Positions 30,436 through 40,000 of a stretch of 45,191 nucleotides of DNA are shown here, piece after piece. The position numbers and the translations under genes were made by a program. The stretch is taken from the NCBI RefSeq assembly GCF_001942305.1, contig NZ_MKKE01000034.1, positions 1 to 45,191 of the forward strand, given 5' to 3'. This DNA is from Saccharomonospora sp. CUA-673 (GTDB lineage Bacteria > Actinomycetota > Actinomycetes > Mycobacteriales > Pseudonocardiaceae). The stretch's first letter is position 1; each line of letters begins with the position of its first letter. The notes below the pieces were generated by a model. That model was not told where the DNA came from, made no database searches, and was given only the letters and a program-made list of their open reading frames with translations.

Positions 30436-30993
30436 TCACTTCACCTCTTGGTCACGTGCGTACAGATCGGCAAGATAGCGGTTGTATTCGGCGAGTTGGG
30501 TGTCGCCGGCGTCCGGTTCGCCCGTCCCGGTCTCCCCCGGCGTGGCCGTGTGAGTGGCGCCGCTGCGCGGTCCGAACGGGTTGCCCGTCGACCGTCGCAC
30601 CGGCGCGGGTTCGCGCGGCGCCGGCGCACTCGTCGCCTGCTCGGCGAGCGCCGGCCCCGGGCGCTCGGGTTCCCCACGCCCGGCGGTCACCGGCTGAGAT
30701 GCCGTCTCCTCCGGTGCCGTCTCGGTGGCCGTCATGTCCGCGGATGCCGTGTCGTCGGAGGTACCGTCCTCGGCCGGGCGGCGCCGGCTGAGGACGTGCC
30801 ATCGCCACACCATGAAAAGCGGGAACAGTCCGAACAGCGGCCACTGCAACACGTAGCCCAGGTTCTGGTAGCTGCCCGCGGCGGACGAGAAGCGGTCCCA
30901 CTGCCACCACGCGAGGCCGAGACACACCGCCATCGCCGCGACGCACAGCACTCCGATGCCCACGGCGCGTGCGGTGATGGAACGGGGATTCAC
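30436..30993 (-). CDS. conserved actinobacterial membrane protein
   Basis: 185 residues. Two transmembrane segments are visible (GIGVLCVAAMAVCLGLAWW and YVLQWPLFGLFPLFMVW), separated by QWDRFSSAAGSYQNLGYV, which is characteristic of a conserved actinobacterial family. A Pro/Glu/Thr-rich cytoplasmic region and a tail LAEYNRYLADLYARDQEV follow. GTG start at 30993 with GGGAGG almost directly adjacent, so a slightly different start is possible. Co-directional with DUF3817. Function unknown. Confidence 0.82.
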   Translation of the reverse strand: MNPRSITARAVGIGVLCVAAMAVCLGLAWWQWDRFSSAAGSYQNLGYVLQWPLFGLFPLFMVWRWHVLSRRRPAEDGTSDDTASADMTATETAPEETASQPVTAGRGEPERPGPALAEQATSAPAPREPAPVRRSTGNPFGPRSGATHTATPGETGTGEPDAGDTQLAEYNRYLADLYARDQEVK

Positions 30994-31082
30994 CCTCCCG
31001 ACGCTAGCAGGCGACCGGGTGTGACTCGGACTTCAGCCCTGGCCGCGACGCGCCCCCTCGAGCCGCGATGGCGGACGGGGTG

Positions 31083-31952
31083 TCAGTCGCGGGTGCCGGC
31101 GGCCTGCGCGGCGTAGGTGTCGGCAAGACCGAACACCTTCTGGGCGTACTCGACGGAGTTGTTGTAGGACATGATGCCGGCCCACCAACCGTCGGGGCTG
31201 GCCATGTCGCGGCCGCCGACGCACAGGTAGCGGGCGGCGGTGAGGGCGGCGTCGTCGATCTGCTGCGGGTCGGCGTTGCCGTCGCCGTTGCCGTCGCTGG
31301 CGTAGCGCATCCAGGTGCTGGGGATGAACTGCATCGGGCCGACGGCGCGGTCGTGGTGCGGATCACCGTCGAGGCGGCCGCCGTCGGTGTCGGTGATGGT
31401 GCGGACGCCGGGAGCACCGTTGAGGGGTACGCCGATGATCGGGATGGAGGGCCGGCCGTCCTCGCCGAGTGTCGCGCCGCCGTAGCGGCCGTGGTCGGAT
31501 TCGACCCGTCCGATGCCGGCCAGGGTCGCCCAGGAGACCTGGCATCCGGGTTGGTGCTCGCGCAGGGCCAGTTCGGCGTGCCCGTAGGCGCTCAGCGCGC
31601 GGGCGGGGATGCCGGTGGCCGCGGCCGTCGCGGCGGCCCACTCGTCGAGGGAATCCGGTCCCTCCTGCTCCGGCTGCTGGCGCGGAGCCCCGGCGCCGGT
31701 GCTCGCGCCGTCATTGGGAACGTCGGGGGCGCCGGCCTCGTTGGTCGGTGCGGCCGATCCCGGTGCGACGCTCGCGGGTTCGACGTCCATCGCGGGAACG
31801 TCGGTCGTCGTGGGACTGGCCTCCGGGGTCGCGGCCCTGGCCACGAACCACACGCTGCCGGCACCCACCGCCACGACCAACACCACGACCATCAACCGCA
31901 TGGCCACCGGGCCGACGGGTCCGAGGACCCTCAGAGCCTCCCGTGCGCGCAC
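31083..31952 (-). CDS. secreted lytic murein transglycosylase (MltB-like, SLT fold)
   Basis: 289 residues. A membrane anchor or signal segment lies at about 18-40 (MRLMVVVLVVAVGAGSVWFV), followed by a Thr/Ala/Pro linker to residue 100. The catalytic domain has GIGRVESDHGRYGG, with the expected catalytic Glu, then AVGPMQFIPSTWMRY and GDGNADPQQIDDAALTAARY and ends near MSYNNSVEYAQKVF, the MltB-type pattern. It cleaves peptidoglycan glycan strands outside the membrane. GTG start at 31952 preceded by GGAGGGG. Two perfect palindromes lie 24-66 bp upstream. Confidence 0.92.
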   Translation of the reverse strand: MRAREALRVLGPVGPVAMRLMVVVLVVAVGAGSVWFVARAATPEASPTTTDVPAMDVEPASVAPGSAAPTNEAGAPDVPNDGASTGAGAPRQQPEQEGPDSLDEWAAATAAATGIPARALSAYGHAELALREHQPGCQVSWATLAGIGRVESDHGRYGGATLGEDGRPSIPIIGVPLNGAPGVRTITDTDGGRLDGDPHHDRAVGPMQFIPSTWMRYASDGNGDGNADPQQIDDAALTAARYLCVGGRDMASPDGWWAGIMSYNNSVEYAQKVFGLADTYAAQAAGTRD

Positions 31953-31975
31953 CGCCTGCCCCTCCGTGTACCGGC

Positions 31976-32018
31976 CTTACCGGTAAGAACAACGAACGGG
32001 CTCACCGTAACGTTACGG
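31976..32018. promoter_or_regulatory. two perfect palindromes in the transglycosylase promoter
   Basis: CTTACCGGTAAG (31976-31987) and CCGTAACGTTACGG (32005-32018) are perfect palindromes 17 bp apart in the 102-bp gap upstream of the transglycosylase gene. Both contain GTAA half-sites. A cell-wall regulator of the MtrA type (GTAAC-like boxes) is one possible reader; this is inference. Confidence 0.5.
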
Positions 32019-32054
32019 ACCGGAAGCGAACGCGCCCGGCGCGCCGGGCGGATC

Positions 32055-32539
32055 TCAGCTGGCGGCGTCGCGGCGCTGACGCGCGAGCCGCGCGACACAC
32101 CACGCGGGCGCGCTGCCGCGCCGGAGGTGCTCCAGCACGGTGAGCGGGCCCAGCCACTTGGCCAGGTCGTCCGGCGTGAGACCGGCGGCACGGTAGTCGA
32201 GCGCGCGCTGGTCGAGGGGGCTGATCCCGGCGTCCCACCAGGCCTCGGCCTCCCGCACGTCGCCGATCATCTGCCACCAACCTGCGGCGGCGACGAGCAG
32301 CTCGTCGGGGCGTCCGGCAGACGCTGACGCATCGCGTCCAGGTAGGTCGTGTCTGCGGTCTCGAGCGCGGCCCACGCGCCCGCACCGGTCGCTCCGCGCT
32401 GCCCGGGAATGCCCGGTGCCGCCTGGGGTGCCTCGGCGAGCCAGGACGAGGCGATCTCTCTGGCCTCGACCTCCTCGGCGCTCTGCTCGCGTTCCGAGGT
32501 CCACTGCTGGATGACCGCGTCCACGCCGGGATCCTGCAT
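32055..32539 (-). CDS. hypothetical protein (frame broken near 32309)
   Basis: About 161 residues after repair. It starts MQDPGVDAVIQQWTSEREQS with AGGAGG 5 nt upstream of the ATG. The N-terminal half is acidic and ends YLDAMRQRLPDAPDE; the C-terminal half in the second frame reads LLVAAAGWWQMIGDVREAEA and SPLDQRALDYRAAGLTPDDLAKWLG. The latter resembles small winged-helix-like segments in actinobacterial hypothetical proteins. One added base near 32309 joins both parts. Function unknown. Confidence 0.6.
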
Positions 32540-32877
32540 CCCTGCCTCCTTCTGCAACGCACTGGGAGTCGCTGGCGGAAAGACTTGTCGAGCTGTTCGG
32601 GCCGGCCGACGAACGTGCCGCCGCATCGGCTCGATCACGCAATGTGAGCACCGTAGGAGAGCCACTCGGCTCCGCGCCAGACCCTCTCGGCGACGGATTC
32701 GTTGACCTGCGCTTTAAGCCCCGGAATCCACCCATATGGTCCAGTCAATGGGGTTGAAACGGGCGGAACACACGCTCAGTGATCACTACAAAGTAGGGAA
32801 CGCGACGTTTCCCCGGAGTCGCCTTTTCGACTCCGGGGAACCCGATCTTCTACTACGTGGACACGACGGCGTAACCG
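32540..32877. other. intergenic interval
   Basis: 338 bp without a supported gene. It holds the leader of the hypothetical gene on its left and the hairpin at 32809-32840 on its right. Nothing else was recognised. Confidence 0.5.
32809..32840 (-). terminator. strong hairpin after the small membrane protein gene
   Basis: TTCCCCGGAGTCG and CGACTCCGGGGAA form a perfect 13-bp stem around a 6-nt loop, 38 bp beyond the stop of the small membrane protein gene. No T-tract follows, as is common for actinobacterial terminators. Confidence 0.65.
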
Positions 32878-33045
32878 TCAGGAAAACAAACTCTGGACGA
32901 ACGTCACGATCGCTTCGGCACCTTCTCGGAGCCAGCTCAGCGCGGTCTGCACGGCGTCGGCGGACTCGGTCGGCCTGGTGATCAACAGGAAGAGGACGAG
33001 AGCGACGACACCGAAGATGAGGATTTTCTTCAGTCCCGGTGACAT
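32878..33045 (-). CDS. small single-pass membrane protein
   Basis: 55 residues: MSPGLKKILIFGVVALVLFL, one transmembrane helix (about 7-25), then ITRPTESADAVQTALSWLRE and a hydrophobic end IVTFVQSLFS. The ATG at 33045 has GGAG upstream. It looks like a conserved actinobacterial small protein of unknown function, possibly inserted in the membrane with an amphipathic C-terminal helix. It is monocistronic, with a strong hairpin downstream. Confidence 0.7.
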   Translation of the reverse strand: MSPGLKKILIFGVVALVLFLLITRPTESADAVQTALSWLREGAEAIVTFVQSLFS

Positions 33046-33372
33046 GGCTCCACCCCATTCTTTTCGTCGGACGTACCCGAGTGTTCGGACCCCGGTCCGC
33101 CACAGGGACCGGTGCATGGTGCCCGTGTCGTACCAACCCTGTCCGCCCCGTGCCCGGGACGCCTCAGGGCCCATTCAACAGCAACGTCGACATCCGAGGG
33201 GCGAGCATACTGCTTCCCGCACGAATGGCGTAGCCGGTGTTACAGACCGTGTCCGGACATCGTCGTCCAGCCGGGCCAGCGTAGGCCCGCCGACCCGGCG
33301 ACGGGCGCAGCGACACGCCGCCCGGCACACCCCGCGTAACAGGCCGCCGAGCGGGGTGCCCGCGCCCGCCGG
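33046..33372. other. intergenic interval
   Basis: 327 bp without a supported gene, presumably the promoter of the small membrane protein and the end of the acyl-CoA dehydrogenase transcript. CACCCCGC (33328-33335) and GCGGGGTG (33351-33358) could form a weak terminator 15 bp beyond the dehydrogenase stop. Confidence 0.45.
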
Positions 33373-34538
33373 CTACAGGGTCCTGGAGATGATGTCCTTC
33401 ATGATCTCGCTGGTCCCGCCGAAGATCCGCGAGATGCGCATGTCGGTCCACGCCCTCGCCACGGGGTACTCGGTCATGTAGCCGTAGCCGCCGAAGAGCT
33501 GGACGCAGTCGTCGACCACGCGGTTGGCGCGCTCGGTCGTCCACAGCTTCGCCATCGCCGCGCCCTGCACGTCGAGCTCGCCGCGCAGGTGCCGTTCGAC
33601 GCACTGGTCGAGGAACGCGCGCGACACGGCGACCTCGGTCGCGGCCTCGGCGAGCTTGTACTTCGTGTTCTGGAACGACGAGAGCGGCCTACCGAACGCA
33701 TGGCGCTCGTGGGTGTAGGCGATGGTCTGCTCGACGACGGCCTCCATCCCGGCCACCGCGGTGATCGCGATCAGCAGCCGCTCCTGCGGCAGCTGTTGCA
33801 TGAGTTGGATGAACCCCTCGCCCTCCTGGCTGCCGAGCAGGTTCGTCGCGGGCACGCGGACGTCGTCGAAGAACAGCTCGGCGGTGTCCTGACCCTTCAG
33901 GCCGATCTTGTCGAGCGTGCGGCCCCGGCGGAAGCCCGCCGCCGAGGTCGGCACGCCGATCAGCGAGATGCCCTTGGCGCCGGCGTCCGGGTCGGTCTTG
34001 CAGGCGACGATGGCGAAGTCGGCCATCGCACCGTTGGTGATGAAGGTCTTCGCGCCGGTGATGACGTACTCGTCGCCGTCACGCACGGCGCGGGTCGTGA
34101 TGCCCTGCAGGTCCGACCCCGTGCCCGGTTCGGTCATGCAGATGGCGCCGATCCACTCGCCGCCGGCGAGCTTGGGCAGCCACTCCTTCTTGCGCTCCTC
34201 GTCGGCGTAGGCGAGCACGTAGTGGGCGACGATGCCGTTGTGCACCGACACGCCCCACGCGCTGTCGCCGCTGCGGGCCTGCTCCTCGTAGAGCACCGTC
34301 TCGTGGGCGAACGTGCCACCGCCCCCGCCGTAGGCCTCGGGAATGGACAGGCACAGCAGGCCGACCTCACCGGCCTTGGTCCACACCTCGCGGTCGATCT
34401 GCTTGTTCTCGACGAACCGCTCCTGGTGCGGGACGAGCTCCTTCTCGCAGAACGACGCGCGAGCCCGCGAAAGTCGTCGAGCTCCTCGGTCAGCCACGAA
34501 CTCCTGGGCAACTGCAACGGCACGGGTGGCCTCCTCAT
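33373..34538 (-). CDS. acyl-CoA dehydrogenase (frame broken near 34458)
   Basis: About 388 residues. It starts MRRPPVPLQLPRSSWLTEEL and continues in the next frame as FCEKELVPHQERFVENKQID after one missing base near 34458. Family blocks: CMTEPGTGSDLQGITT, GAKTFITNGAMADFAIVA, FGRPLSSFQNTKYKLAEAA, QLFGGYGYMTEYPVARAW and GGTSEIMKDIISRTL. The last includes the acyl-CoA dehydrogenase C-terminal signature. It oxidises an acyl-CoA of unknown chain. Divergent from a TetR gene that probably controls it; the inverted repeat at 34585-34616 lies between them. Confidence 0.92.
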
Positions 34539-34584
34539 CAACAGCACTGTTGGCGCGCGGTCCGGCGAACGCCGGGTGGAAAAC

Positions 34585-34616
34585 ATTCCAGCCGGTATGT
34601 AAGTTCCGGTCGGAAT
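34585..34616. promoter_or_regulatory. candidate operator between the dehydrogenase and TetR genes
   Basis: ATTCCAGCCGG (34585-34595) and CCGGTCGGAAT (34606-34616) form an inverted repeat with one mismatch pair and a 10-nt spacer. Placement midway in the 115-bp divergent region suits a TetR operator. Confidence 0.6.
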
Positions 34617-34653
34617 CTACAACCCGCCGCCCGAGCCGGTAAAGGGATCGACC

Positions 34654-35295
34654 GTGCCGACCACCCCACGCGCCCACGACCACCGCGCCCAGGCGCCCCG
34701 AGCGCAGGCGCATCGAACACAGGCCCAGCGCCGTGCGCACACCCGCGGCGCCCTCCTGGACGCGACGATCGACTGTCTCGTCGAGCTGGGCTACCCGCGG
34801 ACGTCGATGCAGGAGATCTGCGCGCGGGCCGGGGTGTCGAAGGGCGCCGTGCAGCACCACTTCGCGTCGAAGTCGGAGCTGATGGCCACGGCCGTCGAGC
34901 ACCTGACCACACGCATCCAGGAGCGGGGTGCGCCGGACGTGCGGCAGCTGCCCGACGGTCCGGAGCGCATCGCGGCGGCGATCGACCTGTTGTGGAACTC
35001 CTACTCCGGCACCCTCGCGACCGCGGCGATGGAGCTGTGGATCGCTGCGCGCACCGATCCGGAACTGCGTGCGGCGATGCGCCCGGTCGACCGGGCACTG
35101 GCGCGGTCGGCGCTCGAGCTGTTGACGTCGGTCTCGGGCGATCTGCCCGAGGACAAGGCGCAGTCGCTGTTCTGGATGACCGTGAACCTCACGCGTGGAC
35201 TGGCGCTCGACGCCGAACTGGGCGGCGATCCGCGCCGCCGGGAGCAGCTGCTCGAGCAGTGGAAACAGATGGCGACCGCGCACTTCGCGTCCTGA
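34654..35295 (+). CDS. TetR-family regulator
   Basis: 213 residues. An Ala/Gln/Arg-rich N-terminal tail is followed by the helix-turn-helix: RGALLDATIDCLVELGYPRT, SMQEICARAGVSKGAVQHHF and SKSELMATAVEHL. The C-terminal ligand domain includes WIAARTDPELRAAMRPVDRAL. GTG start at 34654 with AAGGG upstream. It is divergent from the acyl-CoA dehydrogenase, which with the palindrome between suggests a fatty-acid-responsive repressor of that gene; the ligand is unknown. A strong hairpin follows its stop. Confidence 0.9.
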   Translation: MPTTPRAHDHRAQAPRAQAHRTQAQRRAHTRGALLDATIDCLVELGYPRTSMQEICARAGVSKGAVQHHFASKSELMATAVEHLTTRIQERGAPDVRQLPDGPERIAAAIDLLWNSYSGTLATAAMELWIAARTDPELRAAMRPVDRALARSALELLTSVSGDLPEDKAQSLFWMTVNLTRGLALDAELGGDPRRREQLLEQWKQMATAHFAS

Positions 35296-35299
35296 ATCG

Positions 35300-35334
35300 C
35301 CCGCCCACGCCCGACGCGCGCGGGCGTGGGCGGG
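35300..35334 (+). terminator. terminator hairpin after the TetR gene
   Basis: CCCGCCCACGCCCG and CGGGCGTGGGCGGG form a perfect 14-bp stem around a 7-nt loop, beginning 5 bp after the TetR stop. Confidence 0.75.
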
Positions 35335-35364
35335 TCGGCCGGGGTTGCGCGCGGAGGTAAGGTA

Positions 35365-35378
35365 TTACTCGGGAGTAA
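35365..35378. promoter_or_regulatory. palindromic operator upstream of the aldehyde dehydrogenase
   Basis: TTACTC-GG-GAGTAA has perfect 6-bp arms and lies 75 bp upstream of the dehydrogenase GTG. A TetR- or GntR-type operator is plausible. Confidence 0.5.
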
Positions 35379-35452
35379 CAGTCATGGGTGACGGGTCGCC
35401 GGAGGTGCACGCCCCCACCCTGGACACGACATTGTTCGTTCGGAGGGAAACC

Positions 35453-37072
35453 GTGACCAGCACCGCGCCGAGCGCGCCCGATCAGTCCGGACAGACCGGA
35501 AGCCCCGCCGACCCGATCGGCGGCGTGCCCGGCGCGCCCTCCCGTCAGCGGGCCGCGGAGCTGCTCGCCCGCGTGACCGTCGGCCTCGACGGCCGTCCGG
35601 TCGAGATGCCCGCGCCGTTCACCGGCACGCCGATGGCGACGCTGCCGCAGGCCGGCGATGCGAGGTGCGGGCGACGTTCAAGCTGGCCCGCGACGCCCAG
35701 CGCACCTGGGCGGCCAAGCCGGTGCGCGAACGCCAGCGGGTGCTGGCCCGACTGGTCGACCTGGTGCTGGAGCGACAGGACGAGGCGATGGACCTCGTCC
35801 AGGTCGAGGCCGGCAAATCGCGCATCGACGCCTTCGACGAGATCCTCGCGACGAGCCTCGTGGCGACCTACTACGGCAAGAACAGCGCGCGCATCCTCGC
35901 GCCGAAGAAGCCTCCGGCGTGCTGCCGGTGCTGACGAAGACGGCGGAGAACCGGCACCCGAAGGGCGTCGTCGGCGTGATCTCCCCGTGGAACTACCCGC
36001 TGGCGCTCACCGCGATGGACGTGTTGCCCGCGCTCGCGGCGGGCAACACGGTGGTGCAGAAGCCGGACAACCAGACGGCGCTGTCGGCGCTCTGGCTGCA
36101 CGAACTGGCCGCCGAGGCCGGCCTGCCCGCCGACGTGTGGCAGGTGGTGCTCGGTCGCGGTTCGGTGATCGGCGACGCGATCGTCGACGAGTCCGACTAC
36201 GTGTGCTTCACCGGCTCGACCCCGACCGGCAAGCGGATGGCCGGCCAGATCGCGGGACAGCTGACGAGCTACTCGTTGGAGCTCGGCGGCAAGAACCCGA
36301 TGGTGGTGCTGCCGGACGCCGACATCAGCAAGGCGGCCTCGGGCGCGGTGACGGCCTGCTTCTCCTCGGCCGGGCAACTCTGCGTCGCGGTGGAGCGGAT
36401 CTACGTGCACGAGAGCATCCACGACGAGTTCGTGCGCACCCTTGCCGAGCGCACGAAGGAGATCACCCTCGGCGGAGCGTTGAACTACCGCGCCGACGTG
36501 GGCTCGCTGACCTCGCAGGACCAGCTCGACACCGTGTCCTCGCACGTCGACGACGCGCGCGCGGCCGGCGCGACGGTCGTCACCGGTGGCAGGCCGCGGC
36601 CGGACATCGGTCCGCTGTTCTACGAGCCGACCGTGCTCACGGGCGTGACGGAGAAGGCGAAGCTGTTCCGCGAGGAGACGTTCGGCCCCGTGGTGTCGGT
36701 CTACTCCTACTCCGACGTCGACGAGGCCATCGCGCGCGCAACGACACGGAGTTCGGCCTCAACGCCAGCGTGTGGACCCGCAACACCCGCCGCGGCGCGG
36801 AGGTGGCCGCGCGGATCAAGGCGGGCACGGTCAACGTCAACGAGGGCTACGCCGCCACGTTCGGCACCGTGGGCCTGCCGATGGGCGGCATGAAGGACTC
36901 CGGCGTCGGCCGGCGCAACAGCGACGAGGGTCTGCTCAAGTACACCGAGGCGCAGGCCGTCGCGGTGCAGCGCGGGCTGCCCCTGCGCCCGATGCGCGGC
37001 GTGCCGACACGGCTGTGGGCACGGGTCATGACGTGGGGTATCGCGCTGCTGAAGCATCTCCCCCGGCGCTGA
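35453..37072 (+). CDS. aldehyde dehydrogenase, succinate-semialdehyde type (three frame breaks)
   Basis: About 540 residues after three one-base repairs near 35661, 35911 and 36739. Blocks: VISPWNYPLALTAMDVLPAL, FTGSTPTGKRMAGQIAG, LELGGKNPMVVL with catalytic Glu, FSSAGQLCVAVERIYVHES with the catalytic Cys, FREETFGPVVSVYSYSDVDE, and the end block NDTEFGLNASVWTRN. The C-terminal extension (GLPLRPMRGVPTRLWARVMT) is typical of the succinate-semialdehyde dehydrogenases of actinomycetes. GTG start at 35453 with GGAGGG upstream. Its end overlaps the convergent LuxR-type gene by 47 bp. The exact substrate is unproven. Confidence 0.88.
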   Translation: MTSTAPSAPDQSGQTGSPADPIGGVPGAPSRQRAAELLARVTVGLDGRPVEMPAPFTGTPMATLPQAGDARCGRRSSWPATPSAPGRPSRCANASGCWPDWSTWCWSDRTRRWTSSRSRPANRASTPSTRSSRRASWRPTTARTARASSRRRSLRRAAGADEDGGEPAPEGRRRRDLPVELPAGAHRDGRVARARGGQHGGAEAGQPDGAVGALAARTGRRGRPARRRVAGGARSRFGDRRRDRRRVRLRVLHRLDPDRQADGRPDRGTADELLVGARRQEPDGGAAGRRHQQGGLGRGDGLLLLGRATLRRGGADLRAREHPRRVRAHPCRAHEGDHPRRSVELPRRRGLADLAGPARHRVLARRRRARGRRDGRHRWQAAAGHRSAVLRADRAHGRDGEGEAVPRGDVRPRGVGLLLLRRRRGHRARNDTEFGLNASVWTRNTRRGAEVAARIKAGTVNVNEGYAATFGTVGLPMGGMKDSGVGRRNSDEGLLKYTEAQAVAVQRGLPLRPMRGVPTRLWARVMTWGIALLKHLPRR

Positions 37073-40000
37073 CCTCGCCGACGAGCAGACCTCGTTCGTA
37101 GGCGGCGGCGACGGCCTCGGCCCGTCGCCGCACGCCGAGCTTGCCCATCGCGCGGGAAAGGTGCACGCTCACCGTCTTCTCGCTGATGTACAGCTCGGCG
37201 CCGATCTGCCGGTTGGTCCGTCCGAGGGCGACCAGTTCGAGGACCGACAGCTCGCGTCCGGTGAGGACGTCCGGCACGGGTGCAGGCCCGGTGCCGATTC
37301 CGGCGCGGCGGGCAAGCGCACGCACGGCGTCCCGCAGCGGCGGCGCGCCGAGCTCGGTGGCGACGCGATCGGCCTCGGCCAGTTCGCCGGCCGCCTCGTC
37401 CCAGCGCCGTTCGTCCCGGCGCCGTTCGTCCCGGTCGCCGGCGGCGAGCAGCGCCTCGGCGAGGTGCAGCCGGCACACGGCCTGCTCGTACACGGCGCCG
37501 TAGTCGAAGGCCTCGACGACGGCCCGCCACGCCGCCGGATCGGCGGGGCCGTGCAGTCCGCCGGCCGCGGCCTCGGCACGGGCGTACCAGGCGCGACCCT
37601 CCGGCCCCATCTCTCCGCTCCGCGGGATCGACGTGTCCCGACAGTGACGGACCCCCGCCCACAGCGCCTCGCCCGCTGCCACGGCCGGTGCGGGATCGTC
37701 GCCACCGCGGCGCGCGGCCGCGGCCCACGCCGCGCACGCCTCGAGTCCCACGGCGCCGACCCGAATTCCCGCGGGTGAGTACGGGAAGTCGGCGGCGATC
37801 CAGTCGAGGCCCTCGCGGGCGCGCGCGGCGGCGCCGGCGAACTCGCGCCGCCAGTACCCCACGGTCGCACCGCCCAGCGACGCGGCCAGCGCGATCCACA
37901 GGTCGGCCCGGCGATGCTCGCGCAGTCGTTCGATCAGTTCTGCCGCCTCGTCGAGGCGGCCGCGGGCGATGTCGAACTCGACGTCGCCGGCACCGACGAA
38001 CGCCTCCGCGGTCGTCGACGGTGCCGCGCGGCGTTCGCCGACCTCGGGCGGCCAGTCGCCCGTGGCGAACCGGAGTGCCAGGTGGCGCACGCGCAGGCTG
38101 ATCCCCAAGAAGCTCCACCGCAGGCCCGCCGCCTCGGCCCGCGCGAGCGCCGCGCCGTACAGCTCCCGGGCGGGTACGACCTCGCCGGCGTCCTCGTGGC
38201 TCACGCCCAGCAGATATCCCGCGCGCGCCTCGACGTCGAAGGCACCGAGTTCCCGGGCCCGGTCCCGCGCCTCGGCCAGCACCGTCCGGGCCTCGCCGGG
38301 ATACCCGGCGTTGTCGGCCAGCCCGCCGACGACCACGAGCACCAGGATCTCGAGCACGGGATCACCGGATTCGCGGGCCCAGCCGAGCGCCTCGTCGGCG
38401 ACGACCCTGGCCTCCTCGTAGCGCTGCTCGGCCCGCAACATCCGGGCCCGCAGCTCGAGGACCGTGGCGCGGTCCGCGGCCGTGCCCTCCGACGTACCGC
38501 ACAGCAGTTGCCACGCCGTCTCGACGGTGTCCAGGCCCTCGTCGAACGTGCTGTCCAGCCAGGACAGCACCTCGGCGAGTCGAGACCACGCGCGGGCGGC
38601 CAGGACGGGGTCGACGGTGGGCTCGGTGCCCACGCGCTCGACGGCGCCGCGAGCGAGCGTGATCGCGCGTTCCGGTTCACCGGACGCCGCCGCGCAGGCC
38701 GCCGCCCGCATCAACAGGGTCACCTCGTCGTGCCCGGCCTCGGGGTCACGCTGCTCGGCCGGGACGGCGTCGACGATGTCGAGGGCCTGTTCGAGATGCC
38801 GCAAGGCGCTGCCCGGGGCGCCGAGCCGTTCGGCCTCGTCGGCGGCACGGACCGCGGCGGCCAGGGCAACCGGGAAGTCCTTGGCGTGCAGGCTGTGGTG
38901 GGCGAGCTCGGCGTCGCGGCCGCGCCGCGGCGCGCCACCGGCCAGCCATGCCGCGTAGGCCCCGTGCAGCCGGGTCCGTTCGCCGGGGAGCAGGTCGGCG
39001 TAGACCGCTTCGCGCAGCAGCGCGTGCCGGAATCGGTAGCTGCTGCCGTCGGCCACGAGCACGTGGTGGTGCACCGCCTCGCGCAGCGCCTCCTCGAGCT
39101 CCTCCGGGTCGTCGCCCACCAGGTCGACCAGGGCGGCGTGTCCGATGCCGTGACCGACGACCGCCGCGCACCGCAGCGCCCGCCGCGTCGCCGCGCCGAG
39201 CCGTTCGACCCGCGCCAGCAGCAGGTCGGTGAGCGCCATCGGCAGTTCGTCGGCCACGGCGTCGGCGGCCACCAGCTCCTCGGCGAAGAACACGTTGCCC
39301 TCCGAGCGGGCGACCAGGTCGTCGACGACGGCAGGCGGCAGCCCGCCGGCGGCCTCGTCCGACAGGGCCGTGACGACGCTGCGGGCGTCGTCGGGGCCGA
39401 GCGGCAGCAGGTCGAGCCGTTCGAGCCGCGGCAGCCGGGCCAGTTCGGCCAGCACCGGGCGCAACGGATGCCTCCGGTGGACGTCGTCGGCGCGATAGCT
39501 GGCCACCACCAGCAACCGTTGCCTGCCCAGCCGGGAACACAGGAACGACACGAGCGAGCGGGTCGACGCGTCCGCCCAGTGCAGGTCCTCGACGACGAGC
39601 ACGACCGGCTGCGTGGCCGCGAGGTCGCCGAGCAGGCCGAGGATCGCCTCGAACAGCTGCAGCTGGCCCGCCTCGGCCGGCGCCGACCTGCCGAGGACGC
39701 CGGTGAGGTCGTCGCCGACCGCCGACGCCGCCGGCGTGAACACCGGCGATGCGGCCGGGTCCGACAGCTGGGCCAGCAGCCGGCCCACCGCAGGCCGGCT
39801 CGCGAGCGCCTCCTCGGCGCCGGCACTGCCCGCCAGCAGGCCCAGGGCCTCCACGATCGGCAGGTACGGCAGTCCCCCGGACTGCAGATCCAGGCACCGT
39901 CCGGTCAGCACCGACGCACCGGATGCGGCGGCGCGTTCGGTGAACTCGGCCAGCAGCCGGGTCTTGCCCACCCCCGCGTCGCCGGCCACCACCACCCCAC

